Source of the DNA: Stemphylium vesicarium
Taxonomy: Eukaryota > Ascomycota > Dothideomycetes > Pleosporales > Pleosporaceae
NCBI GenBank assembly: GCA_004380135.1
Contig: QXCR01000206.1
Coordinates: 1 to 41,633, forward strand
Direction: 5' to 3'
DNA length: 41,633 bases
The notes under the pieces are model-generated. The model was given only the letters and a program-made list of their open reading frames with translations. It was not told where the DNA came from and ran no database searches. Each line of letters starts with the position of its first letter. Position 1 is the stretch's first letter. Shown here in pieces: positions 32,847-41,633 of the stretch. The translations under genes and the position numbers were made by a program.

Positions 32847-34484
32847 CTACCAGTCACCAGTATCGCTGTCCTCATCCTCCTCTTCTTCTTCTCCTTCTTC
32901 TTCCTCCTCCTCCGAGCTCGACCATTCTGAGAACTCATCATGTTCAGGATAGCCGCTGCACTGACTCCTAATGCCACCTCGAGGTGTCTTGACTTCCTTG
33001 AATAGTAGATGGATCCAATTTGCTACCCACTGATCGTGTGACCAGCTTTCGGATCGAGACGGTGCTTTTGCCGCAATGTGTTGCGTAGGCAACCTATGTT
33101 CCAACCAAATGTCGCTCTTTCCCCCAACGATATCTTTCATTGTCTGAGGCAGTGTTTCGGGGAGATTGCATGGCAGAGGAAAACAGCGATAACGATGTTG
33201 GCCTGTAACCGGATTTTCTGGAACGCTAAGCTGATCACACCGCTGGAAATTAAGAAGTGCTTCTTGAAACGCAACGGTCTTCATCATCAAGCGCCATACG
33301 TGCTGGTCATTGCAGTCCTTGAGTGTCAAGGTATACGATTCTGTGGGCATTTCAAGCTCTGAAAGGTTGAATGCCTCTGCTATCCACTCAACGATAGGTA
33401 TCAGGAGTTTCTCAGCCCGGAAAAACGGAAATCGCCACCAGCTGCCGAGAGTATCAGCTCCCCAACGAGATGGGAATATGTGGGCCCATAGGCCGACACA
33501 CCTTTCGATGTGCAATTTGGGATCCTCTTGACAATAGGCTATCATCCCCCTCGCGTGAGTCTCGGGATTGCAAACAGCCTTGTCGTTTTCCTTTAGGGTG
33601 ATAGCACGCAGATGTGATCGTTGACCAGCGCCCATCTTTCCCACGAAGCACGCAGCCAGCGAAGCTGCCGAAAAACACCATGCGAAGGCAGATGGTTCAT
33701 TCAAAGACAAAAAGCGGTAAGTTTCGCCTGGAACTAGAAAAGCTTCAAGCGCCGATAGCTCGTGTCCTGTTGGTAGATTGGGAGTCATTGGTGTCCACCG
33801 CACCTTGGTGATGGGAATATCGGATCGAAACCATTTTACCTCGCCCCAGACAAGATTGCCGCGTGAGAGGAAAGGTTTTTTATCATTCTTTGATTTGCTT
33901 TCGAATTCCGGATATGTACGAGCAAGATTCAGCGCCAGTTCAAGTGTTCCATGCAGATCGACATCATGTTTCTGCTGTCGCAGATGCTAATACTCATCTT
34001 GGTCATCTAGAGCAACCTGCAAACTTCGAAGAGTCAACATCATGTCTCCACCAGCCCTTGCGTATCTCAGTATAATAACACTGGTGTGTGCGAGTGTGAG
34101 GCAATCTGCGGTGTTGAAGAGCAGGAGCCATTTCGTAGCCTCTTGTGCGTCTAGTAAGCGCTTGAAGCGAAGAGCATCAGAACCCAACGGCTGATCACTC
34201 TTGCGGTCCGCTGTGGTAAAGATGATTTTGTTAGTATCGAGGGCCAGACCATTAACCTCGTTTGCAACAGCTTTGCATGTCCGCGCCAGCCTGTCATCGA
34301 CTGATCCACCAGTAGACGCGCGGAGTAAGCCAACATCTCCCGCAAGGTGATGATGGAGCCCGTCCGGATCGTATACGTAGTGGTGGTAAATTTGATTCCG
34401 AAGCTCGCGAGGAAGCCGAAAGAGCGGCGACTGGAGTTGCAGCGAGTACACTGGGCATATTGCAAGTGGATATATCGGAGACAT
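32847..34484 (-). pseudogene. 2EXR-like (LPRELR) protein B, interrupted by one in-frame TAG
   Basis: From ATG 34,484-34,482 the frame codes SPLFRLPRELRNQIYHHYV, then a family-typical middle (TCKAVANEVNGLAL, LRFKRLLDAQEATKWLLLF) up to a TAG at 33,989-33,987. After it the same frame stays open for 380 codons to 32,847, including KWFRSDIPITKVRW, SAFAWCFSAASLA and an acidic Glu/Asp tail (about residues 520-545). The two halves together (545 codons apart from the stop) align in order with gene A, so one nonsense change splits an otherwise intact gene. TAG is one C-to-T step from CAG. A GT-AG pair 30 nt apart would remove the stop in frame, but 30 nt is below usual fungal intron size. It may be a recent pseudogene, an allele, or a short truncated product. 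Confidence 0.75.
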
Positions 34485-35360
34485 GTTAGCGATGCACAAG
34501 AAGCGTTCGCAGGTGTTCAGGCTATCTTATATAGGCCTTCATGGAATGCTTTGGCGCTAGGTTGTCTGGTCGTTGCCGACGACAGCCGACGGAAGCTTCT
34601 AGAATTTTTTGCCTGATATTAGCGCATCTTGTGACTGACAAACGCATCATGAGGCCGAAGGCGGATGATGTTGTGAGAGGTGAAGGAGAGACTGAGGCAA
34701 AGCCCGTGAAAGAGGCCCAGATAACTACACGTATCAGGCAGCCAGAATGGGACTCATTCATACTGGGAGAATGACATTCGATACAAAAACGAAGGATGTG
34801 GGGGCGGAGACGTCAGGGGGTTCATCGTGTACCTAGTTTAGGTTGTTGAAATTGAGTGAGGTGAACTTTAGAAAGAGTGAGTGAACAAGCATGATACCAA
34901 CCTGATAGTCGAAAACCCAACGCACTATATCAGGGGACTAAGCTGAAATGAGACAGCAGTCAGCCCAGACAGTAAATATTTGTGGCATCAATTGAAGGTG
35001 ACGTTAGTGACAACTTGCTTATGGTTGAATTGTGAGATGAAGCTGCAATCTGAGGTAGCAAGTCGGACGATCCACCAAAAAAGTACATGCGAAAACCTAA
35101 CTGTAGCTGAATAGAAAAAATTCTGAGTTCAATGCTCGAGTTCGCAGTCGATGTGTTCGGTGTAGGTGAAGTACAGAGCAAATCGTACAGACGAAACTCC
35201 GAGGCACGTCCCCAATCGGAGAAACCCCGGCCTCAACCCCAAAAGTCCCCATCGCATTGTCGCGACGCAACACCACACCCAGCAACTCCATCTCCTCCTC
35301 GCCCAGTCCTCCCCGTCGCAATACCTCTCCCACGCGCCCGACGCGCCGTACTCGCCCAAG
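34485..35360. promoter_or_regulatory. divergent promoter region of 2EXR-like B and CDC73
   Basis: There are 876 bp between divergent start codons. ORFs reaching into 35,097-35,360 on the minus strand are antisense to the CDC73 leader and not convincing. No defined element was seen. Confidence 0.4.
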
Positions 35361-36718
35361 ATGGCCGCCGCCGACGCCGAAATCGCCGACGCGCTCTACA
35401 ACCTACGCATTAGCATAAAAGCCAGCGCAACACCCATCCTCACCACGAGCGCAACACCCACACCCGCAGACACGGTGTCGGATCTCGCCCTCGCAACGCA
35501 CGTTTCTTTCAACACCGATTCTGGCGACCATCGAACGTTTGCTCTCGGCACGCCTACGCGATTCGCGCCTGATGGCAAGGCTGTGGATCTGCGCAGCTGT
35601 TACTTTGCCTGGCTGAACAAAGACGCTTCGGTGACGGATTACTTTGCCGCTGTTCAGACGCTGAATGAGGAGCTGCCGAGCGGAGCGGGTGGCAGCGTGC
35701 AGAACTTGACGTTTGCGCAGAAGATTGAGCTGATTGCTTGGTTGAGCGGAGAGACAGAGAGCAGTGATAGCATCGCTGCTATAGATGGCGGCGCGCTGAG
35801 TGCAGCAGCCGGAGATGCGGCAGCAATTGCAGGAGGAAAGGGCGTCCCGGTTGATGGAGGCAGGGGCGTCAAGGTGGGAAGCACAGGGAAGATGATGGAT
35901 GCGCGGTTATTACAAATTTACGATGGAGAGAGGAAGATGGGCGATCACAACAGCGTGTTAAGGGGCACCAAGAACGTCGTACGTATTTTTTTTCCTTTCT
36001 CATTCAGCTACAGCAGCTTCATTCCAGCAATATCTCTAACAAGCCCGCCTAGGACTTCTCCCCCTACCGCAAAATCGCCAGCACATTCCTCCGCGCCCGC
36101 CCATCCGACCCCAAACTCCCCGCCCCTCAACCCGCCCTCGTCGCAAACCTCCAAAAGCGTCCTCAGCGCCGTCTGCAACCCATCATCCTGCTCTCGCCCT
36201 CCGCCTCATCCTTACTCCGCACCTCGAATGTAAAAACCTTCCTATCCGATGGCGTCTTCGTGCCGCCAAACACAACAGATTCGTCGTCCACCTCGGCAAG
36301 CGCAAACATGATTCAGATCCAACGTCTGCTCCCCTCGATATCTTCCCAACCACTTACTTTCATCTGCGTCGACAGCACCGCTTCGTTCAAACCCACATAC
36401 TGGAGCCGTGTTGTGGGTATCTTTACTACCGGCCAGCTTTGGCAGTTCAAGTCGTACAAGTACACGCAGCCCGCTGAGCTTTTTGCAAACTACCCGGGTA
36501 TATTTGTGGGCTGGAGCTCTGAGGAGCCGCCGGAGACGGTCAAGCAGCTGGGTCGTGGTGTGCTGCCCGTTGCCGTGGACAAGTGGACGGGCAGTGAGAA
36601 GGGTAGGTGGAGGGATAGGGAGGTTGTCGAGAGGATCTGGGGTAGAATCGAGGATGGTATGAGGAAGGGTGGATGGACAAGGGATGGACCTGGACTTGCG
36701 GGACAGCAGGGCAGGTAG
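35361..36718 (+). CDS. CDC73: Paf1 complex subunit Cdc73 (parafibromin homologue)
   Basis: Exons 35,361-35,978 and 36,053-36,718 give 427 aa; the 74-nt intron (gtacgt...cctag) follows RGTKNV and joins to DFSPYRKIAS. The start is the ATG of MAAADAEIADAL; the longer in-frame reading upstream lacks an ATG. The N-terminal part has the Cdc73 pattern (LSxLR-like start, DLRSCYFAWLNKD, TFAQKIELIAWL), a Gly/Ala-rich linker, DHNSVLRGTKNV, and the C-terminal Ras-like domain (SNVKTFLSDGVFVPP, WSRVVGIFTTGQLWQFKSY, GIFVGWSSEEPP, VDKW). Cdc73 tethers the Paf1 complex to RNA polymerase II and supports histone modification and 3' processing during elongation. Its 3' end converges with LEU1, 407 bp apart. Confidence 0.93.
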
Positions 36719-37125
36719 ATGAGTAGAGCGATAGGAGCACAAACCAAGGATACGACGACGCAGTAGCTGTGCATTGATGGTTTGGGATATGCAACTTATG
36801 GGTGTTTCGGGCGTTACAAAGGCTATGCGCGGGATAGCATAGCGCAGCTAGTATGCTTTTGAAAAAGTTCAGCCGTATACCAAGCACAAGCTGGAAAGTC
36901 AATCTGATAAAAGAATTAATAACATTAAGACCAGTTTATCTTCACCACGTATCCTCAGACCATTGACTTGCGTATTCATTCCATTTCATTTCACATAATT
37001 ATCTAAGCGTTCAAGATGGCCATCCAAAGCGTAGAGCAAGCCAGCTCGTCAATACTGAAAAAAGGGAACAAAGAGACGCCCAGAAATCCAATAAAAATAT
37101 CACTTTTCCACCACTTGCTCATCTT
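36719..37125. other. shared 3' flank of CDC73 and the isopropylmalate dehydratase gene
   Basis: A convergent 407-bp interval, AT-rich at 36,900-36,960 and 37,080-37,110, that presumably holds both polyadenylation sites. No gene seen. Confidence 0.5.
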
Positions 37126-39606
37126 CTACCACTCAAGCGGCTCCTTAAGCTCCTCGCCTCTGTTCGTCTTGGGAACAGGCTGTGCCTGAACCTTGACTGG
37201 ACCCCTACCATGCCTCTTCAAGAAACCACTGCCGTCCAGCCACGGCCATACAGCTGTGCGCTTTTGCTCGTGCTTCTCAATCTTGTCGACATTTGCCATG
37301 GTCAGACCGATATCGTCGAGTCCATTGACAAGGCAGTGCTTCCTGAACTGCTCGACGTCGAACTTGGCTAGCTCAGCGCCATCAGCAGAGCGGATGACTT
37401 GGTTGGGGAGATCGACCTCAATCTCCTTGCCGGCACTCGCTTCGTCGGCGATGCGCTGGATGGTGGTGGTGTCTTCAATGCGAATGGGCAACATGCCGTT
37501 CTTGAAGGTGTTGTTGAAGAAGATGTCACCAAACGAAGGGGCGATGATGCATTTGATGCCAAAGTCGAGGAGAGCCCATGGCGCGTGTTCTCGACTTGAT
37601 CCGCAGCCGAAGTTGGGTCCCGTGCAGACGAGGATTTTTGAGTTGCGGTAGGGCTCCTTGTTCAGGACGAAGGAAGGGTCTTCTTTGTCGCTGCCGGCCT
37701 CGTAGCGCCAGGCGTGGAAGAGAGCGCTGCCGAGACCGGAGCGCTTGATTGTCTTGAGGAACTGCTTGGGGATGATGGCGTCGGTGTCGATGTTGGCTAC
37801 ATCCATGGGTGCTGCGATTCCGCGGAGGGTCTCGAACTTGGGCATGCCGGCTGAAGCACCTCCTGTGCTGGGGGTGTTGGAGGCAGTATTTTGGGGCTCG
37901 GAGGTGGGAAGGTCCATGATCTTGTCGAGCTCGTCATCGCTGGCTGGTGGCTCAACGTGAGCGTCAAGCTCGATCTTGGGGGAGCCCTTGGCTTGTGCTG
38001 GGGCTTGGGGCGCGAGTTTTCGTACGTCAGCGAGGTTTCCTACGATGGCTGCGGCTGCGGCCATGGCGGGCGACATGAGATGGGTTCGGCCACCAGCACC
38101 TTGTCGGCCTTCAAAGTTACGGTTTGATGTTGAAGCGCATCTTTCGCCAGGGGACAGGATGTCTGGGTTCATTCCCAGGCACATTGAGCAACCAGCCTCT
38201 CTCCACTCAAATCCGGCATCGCTGAAGATCTTATCGAGGCCTTCCGCCTCGGCCTGCTTCTTGACGAGACCAGATCCGGGCACAATCATGGCACGCTTAA
38301 TGTTGGAAGCGACCTTCTTGCCCTCGACAATCTGCGCTGCGGAGCGCAAGTCCTCAATACGGGCGTTGGTGCAAGATCCAATGAAGATCTTGTCAAGAGG
38401 AATCTCCTGCATAGGGGTACCAGCAGTCAAGCCCATGTACTTGAGCGCGCGCTCGCACGCCAGCTTCTTGACCTCATCCTGGAAGTCATCGGGGCCGGGT
38501 ACTACCCCGGTGATGGGAATAACATCCTGGGGTGAGGTACCCCAAGAGACGGTAGGGGCAATGTCCTTTGCGTCGATCAAGACCTCAATGTCATATTTGG
38601 CGCCCTCGTCCGACTTGAGACCCAGCCAGTAGCTGCATGCCTTCTTCCACTCCGGGCTGTCGACCTTTGGTGCCAGAGGCCTTCCCTTGAGGTAGTCGAT
38701 GGTGATCTGGTCCGGCGCGATCATACCAGCTCTTGCGCCGCCTTCAATGGACATGTTGCACATGGACATACGCGCTTCCATGCTCAAGCCGCGGATAGCC
38801 GAACCACAGAACTCGATGACAGCACCAGTTCCTCCAGCGGTACCAATCATACCAATAACGTGCAGAATGACGTCCTTGCTACCGACACCGGGTCCCAGCT
38901 CGCCGTCAACCTGGACCTTCATGTTCTTGCTCCGTTGTGTAATGATTGTCTGTGTCGCCAGAACGTGTTCGACTTCGCTCGTACCGATACCGAATGCGAG
39001 AGCACCGAAAGCGCCATGTGTGGAAGTATGGCTGTCACCGCATACGACTGTGGTTCCGGGGAGTGTGAAGCCTTGTTCGGGGCCGATAATGTGCACGATA
39101 CCCTGCCTCTTGTCGTCGAGGCCAAAGTATGTGAGGTCGAAGGCCTTGACATTCTCTTCAAGGGTCATGCATTGTAATCGCGAATCGGTCTCCTCGATGA
39201 ACTTTTCGGTTGTGGTGAGGTTTTTCCGCGAGGCGGTGGGAATGTTCTGTCTCCGTCAGTATCCAGGCGGGGTTTGACGGACTTTGGACATACGTGATCT
39301 ACTGTCGCAAGGGTGCAGTCTGGTCTTCGTACTCTGCGGCCGGCATTCCGGAGGCCTTCAAAGGCTTGCTGTGGATGTTTTGTGAGCGCTGTGAAGATTG
39401 ATGCGGGTTCCGGGGTTTGCCTACTGGTGATGTCACTTCGTGGACAAGATGCCTGTCTACGGAATTGTCAGAGCAGAACAAGCCGGCTATACAGCGCAAA
39501 GCGTACCAATGTAGAGCAGAATTGTGCCATCCTCCTTCTCCTCGACAATATGGTCCTCAAAGACCTTGTCGTACAGGGTCTGCGGTGGTTTCACGGCAGA
39601 CGGCAT
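37126..39606 (-). CDS. LEU1: 3-isopropylmalate dehydratase (leucine biosynthesis)
   Basis: Four exons, 39,606-39,507, 39,456-39,425, 39,368-39,294 and 39,246-37,126, give 775 aa. Introns are 50, 56 and 47 nt, all in the first quarter. The enzyme isomerises 2-isopropylmalate to 3-isopropylmalate using a 4Fe-4S cluster. N-terminal MPSAVKPPQTLYDKVFEDH and [22 protein letters not shown] match the family, as do CGDSHTSTHGAFGALAFGIGTSEVEHV and cluster ligands Cys361 (GSCTNARIEDLR), Cys422 and Cys425 (CSMCLGMNPD). After a Ser/Pro/Glu-rich linker (about 480-535) comes the swivelling small-subunit domain (GIAAPMDVANIDTDAIIPKQFL, GPNFGCGSSREHAPWAL). Fungi fuse both bacterial subunits (LeuC and LeuD) in one chain, as here. 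The gene symbol follows yeast LEU1. Confidence 0.96.
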
Positions 39607-40336
39607 GGTGGAGATGTAAAGTATCGGTTGTACAAGGGGGTGGATACAAATGCAGAGCAGCGAGAGTGGTGAGGTGTAAGATGTAGGATGATTAGAAACT
39701 GAACGAGGGCAGATATCGGCCTTAAAAGACGCGCGTGTGGAACTTAAATCACTGGAAGGCGAACAAGGCACAAAAAGAAGCAGGCCGATGTTCGGAGTCA
39801 ACCTGGAGAGGGGCACAGCCGCCAATCACATGGCGAGTGATGACGGTCCGTTTCGGTGCCCACCGCGGTCGGGTTGCGGTGCTTCACGATTTGCCAAGGC
39901 ACAGTCGGTGATGGATCATCTTGCGATGCTATATTATGCACGAAACCTTGCAGCGCATCTTTCCTGGCGCAGAGGCAGCCTGTTGAGGTACTATTTCCGC
40001 TACCGATGACGAGGCTCGCGTGTTGGCAGTCGCTCCCAGGTCGCTCTTGCCCCGCATTCTGCATGCCCCGCCGTGCACCGCCTCGCGGGCGCTCTGCAAA
40101 GTCAGCGAGTCTGGCGACACTCTCATTCGCCGTCTGAACATTGACGCGGCCTTCACATACCAGACATCGGCAGTATGATTGATGCCGTGCCGTTCCGTTC
40201 CAGACTCCATGCAACTGCCGGTGCTTTGTGTATATTGAAGCCACGATAATTGCTGATACTGAAGAGCGTGCACGTCTGCAAGCACAAGTCCAACGCACGA
40301 CGATGCCGGAATCCAATCCCTATCTATCATCAGATC
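39607..40336. promoter_or_regulatory. presumed promoter of LEU1 and 3' flank of ALG7
   Basis: There are 730 bp between the ALG7 stop and the LEU1 start, both genes read leftward. Short ORFs only. A CCGTTTCGG word near 39,847 resembles a zinc-cluster factor site but lacks the spacing of the yeast Leu3 site, so it is not assigned. Confidence 0.45.
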
Positions 40337-41533
40337 CTACAAGTTATCCGCGGTGAAGATAAGCAACGCCATGCGATGCCGAACAAATAGCCCCAAAAGT
40401 CCGATGGCGAACTGGAACGCCAGTAAGCCCATGGCCAACCGATCCTCCCGCATCGGACCAAACCACACCAGCCACAAATTGATTAGCGTAAAGTTGCTCG
40501 ACGAGACCACCTGCCCTTTTGCATCAATCTCAACATCCAACATCCGAAGCCGGTGCAGCACCTTGAGGCTCTCCGCTATCGGTTGTCGTAATGGCTTGGT
40601 GAATTGTACGCGCGAAGGCTCTAGTAGCCCTGTCCGTGCATTGAAATGCGGAAGCCGATGTCGGGGACATGGGACGAGGTGGAAGAGTTGGGGGGCAGAG
40701 TAGACGAAATTGAACGCTTGTGGTACGAGGAGCAGGATCAGCGTCTTGCTGAAATGTCCGAGAATCGCAACAACGGCAAAGACCATGCCAGCGAAATAGC
40801 AGTAAGTGTCGCCCACGAATACTTTGGCTGGATACCAGTTGTGCATCAACAGCGCAAGAGACGCTCCGATGAATGGGAGGAGTAAGTACAATGAGAACAG
40901 ATGCGAGTCAGTCGCCGGATGGGGGTATGTCGTAAAGGGCGATAGATAGAGAACGTCGTTGATAACGATCAAAAGCGCAATGACTATTGACTGGGCCACC
41001 TCGATGCCGTTGATGCCTGCCAAGATATTGATACTGTTGGAGGAGAAGATGGACATGAGTGCCATGTAGACATAGTACAGCCACCCTATATTTCGTGAGT
41101 ACTCGGCTTGGGAGACTGCGATTGCATAGAGAACATACCGAGATCAAATAATTCTCCCAGGTAGGGTCTCAACGGAATAGGAACCACCATCTGAGTGACG
41201 CCAAAGTCGACATAGTATACCACGAGCATGGGAATGACTGCGAAAGCTGGAATAAGCACCTTGTGTCGCCATCTTATATCGAACAGGTCGTCTCCAATGC
41301 CGAGCAGTACGATATAGAAAAGGGAGAGAATGGCTGAAAGGTACGATGCAAGCTTGTTGTGCGGAAACCTGTGCAGCAGCCTTCCCGTCTCGATCAGTTC
41401 CAGCTCCTTGATCATTTCTCTGTTGCCGCCCCCTGAAGTCGCGACTACAATGTCCTTGTAGAATGGCCAGGGAATGAAAAAAGTGAGAATGAAGAGATAG
41501 ACCATAGCACACACTGCCCCCATAGTCTCCGGT
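40337..41533 (-). CDS. ALG7: UDP-GlcNAc:dolichyl-phosphate GlcNAc-1-phosphotransferase, 5' part outside window
   Basis: Visible exons are 41,533-41,139 and 41,085-40,337, joined over a 53-nt intron (gtatgt...atatag). About 381 codons are seen. The N-terminus lies beyond the right edge; the exon starting at 41,533 (acceptor caacag) begins in mid-codon before PETMGAVCAMVYL. The enzyme is multi-pass in the ER membrane and makes GlcNAc-PP-dolichol, the first step of N-glycan precursor synthesis and the target of tunicamycin. Family marks: LLGIGDDLFDIRWRHK (metal-binding Asp pair), NSINILAGINGIEVAQS, and WYPAKVFVGDTYCYFAGM with the catalytic-loop Asp. Several hydrophobic helices are clear. Sequence beyond 41,533 in the window is read as the preceding intron, possibly with a bit of exon. 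Confidence 0.94.
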
Positions 41534-41633
41534 CTGTTGCTATTAGTATGGCCGAAGAGAGAACTGATCTGCTGCATCTAAGCGGTTCGAAATGTCCAGT
41601 AAGACTTCTAGTGGGAGACGATGGAGCACGGAG
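41534..41633 (-). other. ALG7 intron sequence and window edge
   Basis: On the minus strand this ends in atagcaacag directly before the ALG7 exon, with actaat as a plausible branch point near 41,550. Whether the last bases at the edge belong to an upstream exon cannot be decided. Confidence 0.45.

Noticed and set aside
33987..34016. 30-nt intron removing the TAG in 2EXR-like gene B
   Set aside because: Too short for normal fungal splicing and it would delete plausible coding sequence; kept only as a testable option.
37193..39277. Plus-strand ORFs opposite LEU1
   Set aside because: Shadows of a clear coding exon on the minus strand; no recognisable product.
1..41633. tRNA or rRNA genes
   Set aside because: No convincing A-box/B-box pair with a foldable cloverleaf was found by eye on either strand; a covariance-model scan would be decisive.

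Overview
The window reads as nuclear DNA of a filamentous ascomycete, most likely a Dothideomycete of the Pleosporales type. The evidence is short (48-74 nt) GT-AG introns with CTRAC-like branch points, fungal housekeeping proteins, STAND/NLR immune-receptor-like genes, and C-to-T (CpA to TpA) nonsense changes of the kind left by repeat-induced point mutation (RIP). The species assignment is inference. All gene models were read by eye from splice signals and family resemblance.

Positions 1-12,100 form an accessory, partly decayed block. It holds two inverted paralogs of an NB-ARC plus TPR receptor (NLR1, a pseudogene on the minus strand at about 220-2312; NLR2 on the plus strand at 6416-9324). 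An intact PNP/UDP-type nucleosidase-like gene lies 189 bp upstream of NLR1 (minus strand, 3608-2502). Next comes a CorA-like membrane protein gene broken by nonsense codons (4552 to about 6200). A degenerate pogo/Fot-type transposase (10,072-11,947) closes the block. The nucleosidase carries at its C-terminus a glycine/asparagine-rich motif (FGSNNQGFQAGNIYGGV) that is matched at the extreme N-terminus of both receptors (FGNANAGFQAGTVNGPV in NLR2). This is the layout of a fungal amyloid-signalling pair, in which a receptor templates a separate effector through a shared prion-like motif. It is the most interesting content of the window.

Positions 12,281-24,627 are a dense conserved core: ATP23 (-), gamma-glutamyl kinase PRO1 (+), an Aurora-type kinase (-), TIP41 (+) and, after a 2 kb gap, a PDR-type ABC transporter (+). 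ATP23/PRO1 and Aurora/TIP41 are divergent pairs with 370 and 301 bp shared promoters.

Positions 24,628-34,484 hold a 3.4 kb gene-free stretch, a secreted GH3 beta-glucosidase (+), and two minus-strand members of a fungal LPRELR (2EXR-like) family, the second with one in-frame TAG. Positions 35,361-41,533 return to core genes: CDC73 of the Paf1 complex (+), 3-isopropylmalate dehydratase (-) and the 5'-truncated ALG7 GlcNAc-1-phosphate transferase (-), which runs off the right edge.
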